DNA from: Nocardia sp. NBC_01730
GTDB taxonomy: Bacteria; Actinomycetota; Actinomycetes; Mycobacteriales; Mycobacteriaceae
Direction of reading: 5' to 3'
DNA length: 64,000 nt
Assembly (NCBI RefSeq): GCF_035920445.1
Contig: NZ_CP109162.1
Span: 6,138,001-6,202,000 of the forward strand
Position numbers and translations under genes: made by a program. Every line of letters begins with the position of its first letter. Position 1 is the first letter of the stretch. This document shows positions 1 through 10,950 of this stretch, one piece after another. The notes beneath the pieces are model-generated. The model did no database searches, was not told the DNA's origin, and was given only the letters and a program-made list of their open reading frames with translations.

Positions 1-41
1 GCGTCGCGCCCGATTTTCCCCACAGCCAGGAGCATGAGTTC

Positions 42-1121
42 ATGACAGATGCCGCCGCTAGCGATCGCTTGCGGGTCGCTCGAAACGGCACCGCACCGGC
101 CACCACGGCGAGCCGTGAAGCGGATGCTGCGTTGACCGCGCTGGGTACTCCGTTGCGCCCGTTCCGCTTCGCGGCGGCGGGCGAGGGAAACAAGCAGGAG
201 GGCGGTGCCCGCAAATTCGTCCAGACGGCGCAGCAGGCCGAGGAGTACGGCTTCGACACCTTCGTGGTGCCCGACCACCTCGGTGAGCAGATCGGACCGA
301 TCGCCGCGCTAGGCGCACTCACCCAGGCCACCGAGAAGATTCGCCTGGGAACCTCTGTTCTGGCGAACGGTTTCCGGCACCCTGTCGTGCTGGCCAAGGA
401 CCTGGCCACCATCGACGTGCTGTCCAAGGGCCGGCTCGAGGTCGGTCTCGGCGCGGGATGGATCAAGGAAGAGTTCGAGAACGCGGGCCTCCCCTACGAG
501 TCGCCAGGCATCCGGCTGGAGAAGCTGGACGAGGCGTTGACCATCCTCGACGTGCTGCTGCGCGGCCAGGAGTGCACCTTCGACGGCAAGCACTACCAGG
601 TGCGCGGCATCAAGGGCACGCCACGGCCGCGGCAGGGTCCGCGCCCGCCGATCTGTACCGGCGGCGGCGGTCCGAAGATGCTGCGGCTGGCAGCCAAGCA
701 CGCGGACATCGTCTCCGTCGTTCCGGTCACCACCAAGAACGGCAAGGGCCTGCTGTCCGGCATCACCATCGAGAAGGCCGTGGAAAAGGTGAACTTGATC
801 AAGGAGGCCGCCGGTGACCGGTTCGCCGACATCGAGCTGAACTGGGCCATCACCGCTGTCGTGATCACCGACGATCGCGAGAAGACCGCGGAGATGGCGC
901 TTTCGGCGTTGGATAGGGGGCTGCACCCGAATCTCGAGGTGGACGTTCAGCTGTCCGTCGAGGACATCCTGAACTCCCCCTATGTGGCGATCGGCACATT
1001 CGAAGAGATCGCCGAGCAGATCCGACGTGTGCGCGACCTCACCTCGATGTCGTACGTGGGTGTATTTCCCACTCAGATGGACGCGTTCGCCCCCGTGATT
1101 CCCCTGCTGCGGGACGAGTGA
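42..1121 (+). CDS. LLM-class (F420-type) flavin-dependent oxidoreductase
   Basis: A 359-aa protein with the TIM-barrel pattern of the luciferase-like monooxygenase superfamily. Typical segments are the early strand ending in VVPDHL, the KIRLGTSVL strand, and GRLEVGLGAGW near residue 135. It resembles the TIGR03621-type F420-dependent enzymes of actinobacteria; the cofactor (F420 or FMN) and substrate cannot be read from the sequence. AGGAG at 28-32 lies 9 nt before the ATG and fixes the start. The gene stands about 190 bp before fadD32 and is not part of the usual mycolate cluster, so a link to mycolate synthesis is only positional. Confidence 0.85.
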   Translation: MTDAAASDRLRVARNGTAPATTASREADAALTALGTPLRPFRFAAAGEGNKQEGGARKFVQTAQQAEEYGFDTFVVPDHLGEQIGPIAALGALTQATEKIRLGTSVLANGFRHPVVLAKDLATIDVLSKGRLEVGLGAGWIKEEFENAGLPYESPGIRLEKLDEALTILDVLLRGQECTFDGKHYQVRGIKGTPRPRQGPRPPICTGGGGPKMLRLAAKHADIVSVVPVTTKNGKGLLSGITIEKAVEKVNLIKEAAGDRFADIELNWAITAVVITDDREKTAEMALSALDRGLHPNLEVDVQLSVEDILNSPYVAIGTFEEIAEQIRRVRDLTSMSYVGVFPTQMDAFAPVIPLLRDE

Positions 1122-1311
1122 GCCGGTCTTCTCTGTAACATGACTCTGGTTTGAGTAAATCTAGCCGATAGCGGTCACCGCGCAGACCGCACAAAATCTG
1201 CAGGCCGGCTCTGCACTTGGAGCAACCCGCGGGCGAAAGCGAGTCGGGGCCACACAGGTAACAGCGGCGATCTCGCCGTCTTGCTGCGTGTGCCTCGGAG
1301 GAGAAGAAGGA

Positions 1312-3228
1312 ATGGAAGAGACTTTCGACGACTACCTGGACGAAACCGGGAACATCCGCATTCCCGAGGATCACACCCTGGTTGATCACGTCGAGAAGCA
1401 CACCCGGAACGACGCGAACACCCTGGCATATCGCTACATCGACTACTCGCGGGAGCGCGACGGCGAGGCGCAGGAGCTGACGTGGCGTGAGTTCGGTATC
1501 CGGCTGCGCGCGGTGGCCGCTCGATTACAGCAGGTGACCAACCCGGGCGACCGGGTCGCGATCCTCGCTCCACAGGGCTTGGACTATGTGATCTCCTTCT
1601 TCGCCGCGATCTACGCCGGCACCATCTCGGTGCCGCTGTTCGACCCGGACGAGCCCGGCCACACCGATCGCCTGCACGCTGTGCTCGGCGACTGTGAGCC
1701 CTCGGCCATCCTGACCGCCAGCTCCTCGGCGGCCGGGGTCCGGCAGTTCTTCCGCTCGTTGCCCGCCGCGCAACGCCCGCGCATCATCGCCGTGGACGCG
1801 ATCCCGGACGGCGTCGGAGAGAGCTGGGTGCGCCCGGACGTCGCGGTCGACGACATCGCCTACCTGCAGTACACCTCGGGTTCCACCCGGGTGCCGGCCG
1901 GTGTCGAGATCACCCACCGTGCGGTGGGCACCAACCTGTTGCAGATGGTCGACGCGATCAACCTGGACTGGAACTCGCGTGGCGTCACCTGGCTGCCGTT
2001 GTTCCACGATATGGGCCTGCTGACGGTGATCCTGCCCGCTGTGGGTGGCAAGTACATCACCATCATGTCGCCGAGCGCGTTCGTGCGCCGCCCCTATCGC
2101 TGGATCAAGGAGCTGGCCGCCGCTAACGACGGCGCGGGAACCTTCGCCGCCGCGCCGAACTTCGCGTTCGAGCACGCGGCCGCGCGCGGCCTGCCGAAGA
2201 ACGGCGAGTCGCTGGATCTGTCGAACGTCATCGGCCTGATCAACGGCAGCGAGCCGGTCACGACCTCGTCGATGAAGAAGTTCAACGAGGCATTCGCCCC
2301 GTACGGTCTGCCCAAGACCGCCATCAAGCCGTGCTACGGCATGGCCGAGGCGACGTTGTTCGTCTCCGCCACCAAGGCCGAAGACGAGGCCAAGGTCACC
2401 TATGTCGACCGCAATGAGCTCAACGCGGGGCGCATGGTAAAGGTCGAGTCGACAGTCGAGAACGCGATCGCCCAGGTGTCCTGCGGTTATGTCGCGCTCT
2501 CGCAGTGGGCCGCCATCGTCGATCCGGAGTCGGTCGACGCCGAGGGCGGCGGCCAGGAGCTGCCCGACGGCCGGGTAGGCGAGATCTGGCTGCATGGCAA
2601 CAACATGGGCATCGGCTATTGGGGTCGTCCCGACGAGACCGCGGCGACCTTCCGGAACAAGGTCACCCAGCGTCTGACCGAGGGCAGCCACACCGACGGC
2701 ACCGAGCCGGACGCGAACTGGATGCGCACCGGCGACTACGGCGTCTACTTCGAGGGCGAGCTCTACATCACCGGTCGCGTCAAGGACCTGGTGATCGTGG
2801 ACGGACGCAACCACTACCCGCAGGACCTGGAGTTCTCCGCGCAGGAGGCGAGCAAGGCGCTGCGGCCCGGCTTCGTCGCCGCGTTCTCGGTGCCTGCCAA
2901 CCAGCTCCCGGCCGAGGTGTTCGAGCAGGGCAGCCATTCCGGTCTGAAGTTCGACGCCGACGACGCCTCCGAGCAGCTGGTCATCGTCGCCGAGCGCGGA
3001 CCGGGTGCGGGCAAGGCCGACCCGTTGCCGATCGCCGACGCGGTGCGGGCCGCCGTCTCGCTGCGCCACGGCGTGACCGTTCGCGATGTCCTGCTGGTAC
3101 CCGCAGGTTCGATTCCGCGCACATCCAGCGGCAAGATCGCCCGGCGGGCCTGCAAGGCCGCCTATCTGGAGGGAACACTGCGGGGTGGTTACGCCCAGCA
3201 GGCGTTTCCCGATGCACCGGAAGAGTAA
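1312..3228 (+). CDS. fadD32: Long-chain fatty-acid-AMP ligase FadD32
   Basis: A 638-aa FAAL of the adenylate-forming superfamily. It activates the meromycolic fatty acid as an acyl-adenylate and loads it on the N-terminal ACP of Pks13. Visible features are the adenylation core [11 protein letters not shown] (about residue 185), the PLFHDMGL motif, CYGMAEAT, the hinge region RTGDYG, and a C-terminal [25 protein letters not shown] directly precedes the ATG at 1312; the in-frame GTG at 1288 has no such signal. It lies directly upstream of pks13 and accD4, the conserved fadD32-pks13-accD4 order of mycolate producers. Length agrees with the family (about 630 aa). Confidence 0.96.
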   Translation: MEETFDDYLDETGNIRIPEDHTLVDHVEKHTRNDANTLAYRYIDYSRERDGEAQELTWREFGIRLRAVAARLQQVTNPGDRVAILAPQGLDYVISFFAAIYAGTISVPLFDPDEPGHTDRLHAVLGDCEPSAILTASSSAAGVRQFFRSLPAAQRPRIIAVDAIPDGVGESWVRPDVAVDDIAYLQYTSGSTRVPAGVEITHRAVGTNLLQMVDAINLDWNSRGVTWLPLFHDMGLLTVILPAVGGKYITIMSPSAFVRRPYRWIKELAAANDGAGTFAAAPNFAFEHAAARGLPKNGESLDLSNVIGLINGSEPVTTSSMKKFNEAFAPYGLPKTAIKPCYGMAEATLFVSATKAEDEAKVTYVDRNELNAGRMVKVESTVENAIAQVSCGYVALSQWAAIVDPESVDAEGGGQELPDGRVGEIWLHGNNMGIGYWGRPDETAATFRNKVTQRLTEGSHTDGTEPDANWMRTGDYGVYFEGELYITGRVKDLVIVDGRNHYPQDLEFSAQEASKALRPGFVAAFSVPANQLPAEVFEQGSHSGLKFDADDASEQLVIVAERGPGAGKADPLPIADAVRAAVSLRHGVTVRDVLLVPAGSIPRTSSGKIARRACKAAYLEGTLRGGYAQQAFPDAPEE

Positions 3229-3338
3229 TTGCCAAGGGCGGCCTCGGACCGACCATCGATGCTCGGCGCCGACCCTCCCACGCGCCGAGCGACAATTCAC
3301 GGTACGCCCGGTACGCAGACAGGTAGCTTGAGGAATTG

Positions 3339-6300
3339 ATGGCTGACAACGAGGGCACGCCCACCCAGACGATCGAGACCCTACCCGCCGAAGCACCCGC
3401 CCCCGCGGCAGCCGGGGGTTCGGCCGAGTCCACGAAGGACGGCGCGCAGACCGACCTGTCGGTGGCGGAGCTGCGCGAGTGGTTGCGACGGTGGGTTTCC
3501 GAAGCGACCGGACAGCCGATCGGGCAGATCACCGTGGACCGGCCGATGGAGGAGTTCGGGCTCGCCTCGCGCGATGCCATCGCCCTGTCCGGTGACATCG
3601 AGGAACTGACCGGCGTGATGCTGACGGCCACGGTCGCCTACCAGCATCCGACCATCGCCTCGCTCGCCGAGCGGATCATCAACGGTGAGCCGGAGGCGCC
3701 GGAGGAATCGTCCGACGACGCCTTCTACACCGCGGGCTACACGCCGGGCGCTGCGCATGACATCGCCATCGTGGGTATGTCCACCCGGCTGCCCGGCGCG
3801 GGCACCACGCCGGAGTCGACCTGGGAATTCCTGATCGGACGCGGTGACGCTATCCGCGAGCTTCCCGAGGGCAGGTGGGCCGAGTTCTCCAGTGACCCGG
3901 TGGCGGCGAAGGCGATCGCCGAGGGCAATAGCCTCGGTGGCTATCTCGACCAGGATGTGGTGAAGGGCTTCGACGCGGAGTTCTTCGCGATGTCGCCGAT
4001 CGAGGTCGAGCGGGTCGATCCGCAGCAGCGCCTCATGATGGAGCTGACCTGGGAGGCGTTGGAGCACGCCAGGATTCCGGCGAGCGACCTCAAGGGCGAG
4101 CCGGTCGGTGTCTTCATCGGCACCTCGACCAACGACTTCATGCTGATCGCCGCGCTCGGGCTCGGCGAGGAGGACCCGTCCGCGCCCGCGTCGGCCGCCG
4201 CGTACGGCTTGACCGGCAGCTCGTCGGGCATCATCTCCAACCGCGTCTCCTATTTCTACGACTTCCGCGGCCCCTCGGTCGCCGTCGACACCGCGTGCTC
4301 GTCCACGCTGGTCGCGGTGCACCAGGCGGTGCGTGCGCTCCGTGATGGCGATGCCGACGTCGCCTTGGCGGGCGGCGTGAACATGCTGCTCGCGCCGATG
4401 GCTACGCTCGGCTTCGACTCGGTGGGGGCGGTCGCGAAAAACGGTCGGATCAAAGCGTTTTCGTCCGACGCCGACGGCATGGTGCGTTCCGAAGGCGCCG
4501 GGCTGGTGGTGCTCAAGCGACTCGCCGACGCCGAGCGCGACGGCGACCGGATCATGGCCGTCATCAAGGGCTCCGCGGTCAACAACGACGGCCGCTCCAA
4601 TGGCCTGCTCGCCCCGAACCCCGACGCCCAAGCCGACGTGCTGCGTCGGGCTTACCGGGACGCGGGCGTCGTGCCCTCCACCGTCGACTACATCGAGGCG
4701 CACGGCACCGGCACACTGCTCGGCGACCCGATCGAAGCCGACGCGCTCGGCCGGGTGGTCGGCCGCGGCCGTGAGGCCGACAAGCCGGCACTGCTCGGCT
4801 CGGCGAAGACCAACTTCGGTCACCTGGAGTCCGGCGCGGGTGCGGCGAGCCTGGCCAAGGTGGTGATGGCGTTGCAGCACAACGTGCTGCCGCCCAACAT
4901 CAACTACGAGGGGCCGAACCCCTATATCCCGTTCGACCAGGCACACCTGAAGGTCGTCACGGAGCCGACCGAATTCCCGCGCTACAGCGGCACCGCCACC
5001 ATCGGCATCTCCGGCTTTGGGTTCGGCGGCACCAATGCGCACGTCGTGCTGCAGGAGTACACGCCGAGTGCGACCGACGGCGCGGCCCCCGCGCCCGCCT
5101 CGGTGGCCGAGGTCGCCGACGTCGAGGTCGCGCTGGACGACGAGACCACCGACGTGGTCGCGGAAGCCGCCGCCGTCGTCGCGGAGGCCGAGACCGCCTC
5201 GTCCGTCGCCGAATGGACCACCGAGCGCACCGAGCCGCTGCCGATGATCCTGCCGGTGTCGGGCTACCTGCCCTCGCGTCGTCGCCGCGCCGCCGCCGAG
5301 CTGGCCGACTGGCTGGAGTCCGAGGCGGGCTCGCGGACCCCGCTGGCCGACGTGGCGCGCTCGCTGGCCAAGCGCAGCCACTGGCGCTCACGCGGTGTGG
5401 TGCTCGCCAAGACGCATGAGGAAGCGATCGCCGGACTGCGGGCCATCGCCGCGGGCAAGCCGGGCCCCGGCGTGTTCACCGCCGACGCCCCGGCCGCGAT
5501 GGGTCCGATGTGGGTGTTGGCCGGTTTCGGCGCACAGCACCGCAAGATGGGTAAGCAGCTCTACCTGGAGAACTCGATCTTCGCGAAGGCCGTCGACGAG
5601 GTTGACGAGCTGGTTCAGGACGAGGCCGGATACTCGGTGCGCGAGATGTTTCTGGACGACAGCCAGGACTACGACGTCGGCACCTCGCAGGTCGGCATCT
5701 TCACCATCCAGATCAGTCTCGCCGCGCTGCTGCGCGCGCACGGTGCCGAACCCCAAGGCGTGGTCGGCCATTCGATGGGCGAGGTGGCGGGCGCCTACAT
5801 CGCGGGCGGTCTCGGCCTGGAGGACGCGGTTCGTGTGATCTGCGCCCGTTCCCGCCTGATGGGCGAGGGCGAGCAGATGATCAGCGACGACGATGTGCGC
5901 AACATGGCGCTGATCGAGTACAGCGCCGAGGACGTCGCGAAGCTGCTGCCGGACTACCCGGATGTCGAGGTAGCGGTGTACGCGGCGCCGACCAACACCG
6001 TGATCGGCGGTCCGCAGGACCAGGTCGCGGCGATCGTCGCGCAGGTCGAGGCCGCGGGCAAGTTCGCCCGCGTGCTGCAGACGCGCGGCGCGGGCCATAC
6101 CTCACAGATGGATCCGCTGCTCGGCGAGCTGGCCGCGGAGCTGGCGGGCATCGAGCCGACCAAGCTGAAGCACGGCCTGTACTCGACCGTGCACAAGGAG
6201 AAGTACATCCGTCCCGGTCACGACCCCGTCCACGATGAGGACTACTGGGTCAAGAACATGCGCCACAGCGTGTACTTCACCAACGCGGTGAGGCTCGCGG

Positions 6301-8603
6301 TGGACACCGGGCACACCACATTCCTGGAGTTGGCGCCGAATTCCGTTGCGCTGATGCAGGTTCTGGGTACCACCTTCGCGGCGGGCGTGCACGACGCGCA
6401 GCTCATCCCGACGCTCAAGCGCAAGGAGGACGAGTCCGCGGGTGTCATCGCCGCACTCGCTCAGCTCTACGTGAACGGCCACCCGGTGGATCTGCCCTCG
6501 CTGCTGGCCACGGGCGATTACGCCGACATTCCACGAACCACGTTCCTGCGCAAGGAATACTGGCCCAAGGCGAAGATGTCTGCGAGCGGCACCGGCCGGT
6601 TGCCCGGAGCGCACGTCGCGCTGCCCGACGGCAGGCATGTCTGGGAGGTGCGGGCGTCGTCCGTCACCGATCTGGTAGCGCTGGTGAACTCCGCTGCGGC
6701 GCAGGTGCTCAGCGATGTGTCGCCGGGCGCCTCGATCCCGCGCGGCGCGATCCCGGCCTCGGGCACGCTCACCACGACACTCACCCAACACCCAGGCGGC
6801 GCGTCGGTGCAGGTGCACGCCAATGAGGGCGCCGCATTCCGGCTGCTGTTCGACGCGGTGGTCACTTCGGGTCAGCCCATCCACCCGGTGCCGCTGCCGG
6901 AACCCGCTGTGGCCGAGTCGGTCCCGGCCGCCACTACGGTGCAGCAGGGCGATGCCGACATCGAGATCGTGGAGACCTTCGGCGAGCGGTGGGACCCGAA
7001 CGGCACGCAGACCGTGGAGGACCGGCTCGCGCTGATCGTCGCCGAGTCCATGGGCTACGCGGTCGAGGACCTGCCGATGGAGATCCCGCTGATGGAGCTC
7101 GGCTTGGACTCGCTGATGGCCATGCGCATCAAGAATCGGGTCGAGTACGAGTTCGACATCCCGCAGCTGCAGATTCAGGCCGTGCGTGACGCGAGCCTCC
7201 ACGAGGTCGGCAAGGTGCTGCGCTACGCCATCGAACACCGCGACGAGGTGCAGGCGATGGCTGACAAGCAGGCCGCCGACAAAGCCGCGGGTGGCTCGGG
7301 CGAGCTGACCGTCGACGGCGATTTCATGGCCGCGGCCAGGGCTGCCCTCGCCACCGGCGCGGACCCGGCCGCCGCGGCATCGGACACCGCTGCCGCGGCG
7401 CCGGAAAGCGCTGCGCCCGAAGCCGACTCGGGCTTGGTCTCACAGCCCGCTCCCGCGGTGGCAGCGGCTCCGGCCACGCCCGCCGCGGTCTTCGGCGGCA
7501 GCCAGCCTGCCGATGAGGACGACGTCCCGCCGCGCGACGCCGCCGAACGCCTGACCTTCGCCACCTGGGCGGTGGTGACCGGCAAGTCGGCCGGGGGGAT
7601 CTTCAACACCCTGCCGATCTTGGACGAGGACACCGCCGAGAGGCTGGCGGCGCGTCTCAGTGAGCGGGTCAAGGCCGAGGTCACCGTCGACGACGTGCTC
7701 GACTGCGAGACCATCGAGCAGCTGGCCGACATCGTGCGCGAGCTGGAGGACAGTGGCGCCGATGTGGACGGTTTCGTTCGTCCGCTGCGTGCGCGGCCGG
7801 AAGGCTCGACTGCGGTGCCGGTCTTCGTGTTCCATCCGTCCGGCGGCAACACACTGGTCTACGAGCCGCTGCTGAAGCGCCTGCCCGCGGACACACCCAT
7901 GTACGGCTTCGAGCGGGTCGAGGGTTCCATCGACGAGCGGGCTCGCCAGTACCTTCCGGAGCTGCGCAAGATCCAGGGTGACGGTCCGTTCGTGCTCTAC
8001 GGATGGTCGCTCGGTGCGGTGCTGGCCATGCAGACCGCGCAGTTGCTGCGTGCCGAGGGCGCGGATGTGCGGGTGGTCGGCCTGATCGATCTCGCCATCC
8101 CGACCGAGGGGGAGGACAGCAGCCCTGACGAGCGGGTGCGCCGGATCGAGCGCTACCAGGCTTTCGCGAAGAAGACCTACGGCGTCGAGGGCGAGTTGGA
8201 TCGTGACCAGCTGGAAACGCTGGCCGGGGCCTCGGACGAAGAGCAGTTCAAGATGATCAGCGATCTGATCAAGATCAGTGGCGCGAAGATTCCCGGCGGT
8301 GTACTCGAGCACCAGCGCACCTCGTGGATCGACAGCCGTCATCTCGCCAGGACCCAACCGTCCCACTACGACGGCAATGTCGTGCTCTACCTCGCCGACC
8401 GCTACCACGACGGCATGATCGAGCTCGAGCCGCGCTTCGGCGACCGGGTGCCGAACGGCGGCTGGGACGACTATCTGACGAACCTGGAGATCATCCACAT
8501 CGCGGGTGATCACCTGCAGATCATCGATGAACCGCGGATCGGGAAGATCGGGGCCGACCTGACCGCGAAACTCGCCGTGATCGAGGCGAAAGGGGTGAAG
8601 TGA
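3339..8603 (+). CDS. pks13: Mycolic acid condensing polyketide synthase Pks13
   Basis: A 1754-aa type I polyketide synthase that performs the Claisen condensation of two fatty chains to the beta-keto precursor of mycolic acids. Domain order is ACP (phosphopantetheine Ser about 77 in FGLASRDA), KS (Cys about 320 in DTACSS, His in EAHGTGT and NFGHLESG), AT (Ser about 812 in GHSMGEVAG), a second ACP (Ser about 1258 in LGLDSLMAM), and a C-terminal thioesterase (Ser about 1557 in GWSLG). Ala/Pro-rich linkers separate ACP2 from the TE. TTGAGGA precedes the ATG at 3339; a TTG lies one codon earlier. The 3' end overlaps accD4 by 4 nt (GTGA), implying coupled translation. Size and order match mycobacterial Pks13. 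Confidence 0.97.
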   Translation: MADNEGTPTQTIETLPAEAPAPAAAGGSAESTKDGAQTDLSVAELREWLRRWVSEATGQPIGQITVDRPMEEFGLASRDAIALSGDIEELTGVMLTATVAYQHPTIASLAERIINGEPEAPEESSDDAFYTAGYTPGAAHDIAIVGMSTRLPGAGTTPESTWEFLIGRGDAIRELPEGRWAEFSSDPVAAKAIAEGNSLGGYLDQDVVKGFDAEFFAMSPIEVERVDPQQRLMMELTWEALEHARIPASDLKGEPVGVFIGTSTNDFMLIAALGLGEEDPSAPASAAAYGLTGSSSGIISNRVSYFYDFRGPSVAVDTACSSTLVAVHQAVRALRDGDADVALAGGVNMLLAPMATLGFDSVGAVAKNGRIKAFSSDADGMVRSEGAGLVVLKRLADAERDGDRIMAVIKGSAVNNDGRSNGLLAPNPDAQADVLRRAYRDAGVVPSTVDYIEAHGTGTLLGDPIEADALGRVVGRGREADKPALLGSAKTNFGHLESGAGAASLAKVVMALQHNVLPPNINYEGPNPYIPFDQAHLKVVTEPTEFPRYSGTATIGISGFGFGGTNAHVVLQEYTPSATDGAAPAPASVAEVADVEVALDDETTDVVAEAAAVVAEAETASSVAEWTTERTEPLPMILPVSGYLPSRRRRAAAELADWLESEAGSRTPLADVARSLAKRSHWRSRGVVLAKTHEEAIAGLRAIAAGKPGPGVFTADAPAAMGPMWVLAGFGAQHRKMGKQLYLENSIFAKAVDEVDELVQDEAGYSVREMFLDDSQDYDVGTSQVGIFTIQISLAALLRAHGAEPQGVVGHSMGEVAGAYIAGGLGLEDAVRVICARSRLMGEGEQMISDDDVRNMALIEYSAEDVAKLLPDYPDVEVAVYAAPTNTVIGGPQDQVAAIVAQVEAAGKFARVLQTRGAGHTSQMDPLLGELAAELAGIEPTKLKHGLYSTVHKEKYIRPGHDPVHDEDYWVKNMRHSVYFTNAVRLAVDTGHTTFLELAPNSVALMQVLGTTFAAGVHDAQLIPTLKRKEDESAGVIAALAQLYVNGHPVDLPSLLATGDYADIPRTTFLRKEYWPKAKMSASGTGRLPGAHVALPDGRHVWEVRASSVTDLVALVNSAAAQVLSDVSPGASIPRGAIPASGTLTTTLTQHPGGASVQVHANEGAAFRLLFDAVVTSGQPIHPVPLPEPAVAESVPAATTVQQGDADIEIVETFGERWDPNGTQTVEDRLALIVAESMGYAVEDLPMEIPLMELGLDSLMAMRIKNRVEYEFDIPQLQIQAVRDASLHEVGKVLRYAIEHRDEVQAMADKQAADKAAGGSGELTVDGDFMAAARAALATGADPAAAASDTAAAAPESAAPEADSGLVSQPAPAVAAAPATPAAVFGGSQPADEDDVPPRDAAERLTFATWAVVTGKSAGGIFNTLPILDEDTAERLAARLSERVKAEVTVDDVLDCETIEQLADIVRELEDSGADVDGFVRPLRARPEGSTAVPVFVFHPSGGNTLVYEPLLKRLPADTPMYGFERVEGSIDERARQYLPELRKIQGDGPFVLYGWSLGAVLAMQTAQLLRAEGADVRVVGLIDLAIPTEGEDSSPDERVRRIERYQAFAKKTYGVEGELDRDQLETLAGASDEEQFKMISDLIKISGAKIPGGVLEHQRTSWIDSRHLARTQPSHYDGNVVLYLADRYHDGMIELEPRFGDRVPNGGWDDYLTNLEIIHIAGDHLQIIDEPRIGKIGADLTAKLAVIEAKGVK

Positions 8604-10144
8604 GCACTACGGCCGAGAAACTCGCCGACCTGCGCAAGCGACTGGAGTTGGCGCAGGAGCCGGCGGGTGAGGCGGGGGTGGCCAAACGGGCGAAGAAGGG
8701 TATCCCGAGCGCCCGCGATCGGATCAACATGCTGCTCGATCCGGGCACCTTCGTGGAAATCGGTGCGCTCGTACGCAAGCCGGGCGATCCGGCCGCGCTC
8801 TACGGCGACGGCGTCGTCACCGGCCATGGCCTGGTCGAAGGCAGACCGGTGGCGGTGTTCTCGCACGACCAGACCGTCTACGGCGGTTCGGTCGGCGAGA
8901 TGTTCGGCCGCAAAGTGGCCGGGATGCTGGAGTACGCGGCCAAGGTTGGCTGCCCGGTGGTCGGCATCAACGACTCCGGCGGCGCGCGCGTCCAGGAGGC
9001 GGTGACCTCGCTGGCGTGGTACGCCGAGCTGGGGCGGCGTCAGGAGCCGCTGTCGGGTCTGGTCCCGCAGATCTCGATGATCCTCGGCAAGTGCGCGGGC
9101 GGTGCCGTCTACGCCCCGATCAACACCGACGTGGTGGTGGCGACCGAAGAGGCGTACATGTTCGTCACCGGGCCGAAAGTGATCCGGGAGGTGACCGGCG
9201 AGGACGTGAGTCTGGAGGAGCTCGGCGGCGCGCGCAGCCAGGCCGAATACGGCAACATCCACCACGTCGCCAAGGACGAGGTCGCCGCGTTCGAGTGGGT
9301 GCGGGATTATCTGAGCTACCTGCCGACCAGCTGCCAGGAGCCTGCGCCGATCGTGAACCCTGGTCTGGAGCCAGAGCTCACGGACAGCGACCTCGAGCTG
9401 AACTCGATGATCCCGAATTCCGACAACGCCGCGTACGACATGCACGACATCCTGCTGCGTATCTTCGACGACGGCGCGTTCCACGAGGTCGGCGAGACCG
9501 CGGGCCGCAACATCATCACCGGGTTCGCCCGCGTCGACGGGCGCAGCGTCGGTGTAGTCGCGAACCAGCCGCTGGTCTATGCGGGCGCGCTGGACGCGCG
9601 GGCGTCGGACAAGGCGGCACATTTCGTGCGACTGTGCGACGCGTTCGAGATTCCGCTGGTGTTCGTCGTCGACACGCCCGGCTTCCTGCCCGGTGTCGAG
9701 CAGGAGAAGATCGGCGTCATCAAGCGCGGCGGGCGGTTCCTGTTCTCCTTCGTGGAGGCCACGGTGCCGAAGGTGACCGTCGTGATCCGCAAGTCCTACG
9801 GTGGCGGCTATGCCGTGATGGGCTCCAAACAACTGGGTGCTGACGTGAACCTGGCCTGGCCGACCGCGCGCATCGCGGTGATGGGTGCCGAGAGCGCGGT
9901 CAGCCTGATCGGTGGCAAGCAGCTGGAGGCCGCGCCGGAGGAGCAGCGGGCGGCCATGCGCCAGCAGATGATCGACTTCTATAACGCCACCATGGCGACG
10001 CCGTGGGTGGCCGCCGAGCGCGGGTACATCGACGCGGTCATCGAGCCGTCGACCACCCGGCTGGAGCTGCGCCGCGCGCTACACCTGTTGCGGGACAAGA
10101 GTCTTGCCCGCAACCCACGCAAGCACCATCTGCTCCCGTTGTAG
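8600..10144 (+). CDS. accD4: Acyl-CoA carboxylase beta subunit AccD4
   Basis: A 514-aa carboxyltransferase subunit of a biotin-dependent acyl-CoA carboxylase. With an AccA3-type alpha subunit encoded elsewhere, AccD4 carboxylates the long alkyl chain to give the carboxyacyl-CoA extender that Pks13 uses. Two crotonase-like halves are visible, with oxyanion-hole segments GGARVQEAV (about residue 130) and [13 protein letters not shown] (about residue 405). The GTG start overlaps the pks13 stop in a GTGA junction, with AGGGG just upstream. A strong hairpin follows the gene, so it is the last gene of the fadD32-pks13-accD4 operon. Confidence 0.96.
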   Translation: MSTTAEKLADLRKRLELAQEPAGEAGVAKRAKKGIPSARDRINMLLDPGTFVEIGALVRKPGDPAALYGDGVVTGHGLVEGRPVAVFSHDQTVYGGSVGEMFGRKVAGMLEYAAKVGCPVVGINDSGGARVQEAVTSLAWYAELGRRQEPLSGLVPQISMILGKCAGGAVYAPINTDVVVATEEAYMFVTGPKVIREVTGEDVSLEELGGARSQAEYGNIHHVAKDEVAAFEWVRDYLSYLPTSCQEPAPIVNPGLEPELTDSDLELNSMIPNSDNAAYDMHDILLRIFDDGAFHEVGETAGRNIITGFARVDGRSVGVVANQPLVYAGALDARASDKAAHFVRLCDAFEIPLVFVVDTPGFLPGVEQEKIGVIKRGGRFLFSFVEATVPKVTVVIRKSYGGGYAVMGSKQLGADVNLAWPTARIAVMGAESAVSLIGGKQLEAAPEEQRAAMRQQMIDFYNATMATPWVAAERGYIDAVIEPSTTRLELRRALHLLRDKSLARNPRKHHLLPL

Positions 10145-10158
10145 CGCCGCACAGAACA

Positions 10159-10195
10159 GAATCGGGCCGCACCCCGTTGGGGCGCGGCCCGATTC
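10159..10195. terminator. Bidirectional terminator between accD4 and the cyclophilin gene
   Basis: A perfect 12-bp inverted repeat (GAATCGGGCCGC / GCGGCCCGATTC) with a 13-nt loop sits between two convergent genes. It lacks a long U tract, as is usual in actinobacteria. Confidence 0.8.
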
Positions 10196-10214
10196 GCGTT
10201 CTGTGCGACGAAGA

Positions 10215-10712
10215 TCAACCGATTTTTGCGGATTCGATCACGACGTCGTCGACCGGCACGTCCTGGTGCATGCCCGCCGAGGAGGTGGACACGGCGGCGA
10301 TCTTGTCGACCACCTCGGTACCCTCGGTCACCGCACCGAAGACGGTGTAGCCCCAGCCCGACGGGGTGGGGGCGGAGTGGTTGAGGAACTCATTGTCGGA
10401 GACGTTGATGAAGAACTGCGCGGTCGCGGAGTGCGGGTCGTTGGTGCGCGCCATCGCGACGGTGTACTTGCTGTTCTTCAGGCCGTTGTTCGCCTCGTTC
10501 TGGATCGGGGCCTTGGTGCCCTTCTGGCGCAGGCCGGGCTCGAAGCCGCCGCCCTGAATCATGAAGCCGGGAATGACGCGGTGGAAGACCGTGCCGTTGT
10601 AGTGGCCCGCGTTCACGTATTCCACGAAGTTGCGCACCGTGCCCGGCGCCTTCTGGTCGTCCAGTTCGAGGACGATCGGTCCGTAATTCGTCGAGAGATT
10701 CACCTTGGTCAT
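10215..10712 (-). CDS. Cyclophilin-type peptidyl-prolyl cis-trans isomerase
   Basis: A 165-aa single-domain cytoplasmic cyclophilin that catalyses prolyl bond isomerisation. The catalytic signature [14 protein letters not shown] (about residues 44-57) with the active-site Arg and Phe is intact, and no signal peptide is present. The reading frame stays open far upstream, but GGTGGGGGT just before the ATG at 10712, and the cyclophilin start sequence [11 protein letters not shown], fix the start. It is transcribed divergently from the neighbouring emb gene and converges with accD4. It is probably a PpiA/PpiB-like housekeeping enzyme. Confidence 0.93.
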   Translation of the reverse strand: MTKVNLSTNYGPIVLELDDQKAPGTVRNFVEYVNAGHYNGTVFHRVIPGFMIQGGGFEPGLRQKGTKAPIQNEANNGLKNSKYTVAMARTNDPHSATAQFFINVSDNEFLNHSAPTPSGWGYTVFGAVTEGTEVVDKIAAVSTSSAGMHQDVPVDDVVIESAKIG

Positions 10713-10825
10713 ACCCCCACCTTTCCATTCCCGCCACAACCGGTTAGTCATCTGGGCCCTTTTCAGTGCGGTTGATCCCGTCGGGACGGCGCGTGTCGTC
10801 CAAACAGAGAACTGATTTCGTAAGA

Positions 10826-10940
10826 ACATGGGTAACTTGCCGGGTACGCCCAGAAATCGAGTGGCACTCGACGTAGGACCTGAACACAAATCCCGCGCCA
10901 CCCGACTAGTACGGCCTAAAGACCCGGAGAGGCGGGGGAG
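10826..10940 (+). repeat. Dispersed repeat, copy A (upstream of emb)
   Basis: About 115 bp running from ACATGGGTAACTTGCCGGGT to CCCGGAGAGGCGGGGGAG. It matches, at roughly 88-90% by eye, the reverse complement of 46834-46949 and, less well, 47042-47159. The right edge supplies GGCGGGGGAG, the only good ribosome-binding site for the emb gene that follows. Confidence 0.85.
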
Positions 10941-10950
10941 CCAGATAGCA

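Noticed and set aside
1525..3396. 623-codon open frame opposite fadD32
   Set aside because: GC-rich antisense shadow: fadD32 on the other strand has complete motifs, and this frame has no recognisable domain or start signal.
3381..5381. 666-codon open frame opposite the first part of pks13
   Set aside because: Arg/Gly-rich antisense shadow of the ACP, KS and linker codons.
10828..10950. ATG 10828 as the emb start
   Set aside because: It lies in the dispersed repeat; the extra 41 residues are repeat-encoded and not Emb-like, and no ribosome-binding site precedes it.
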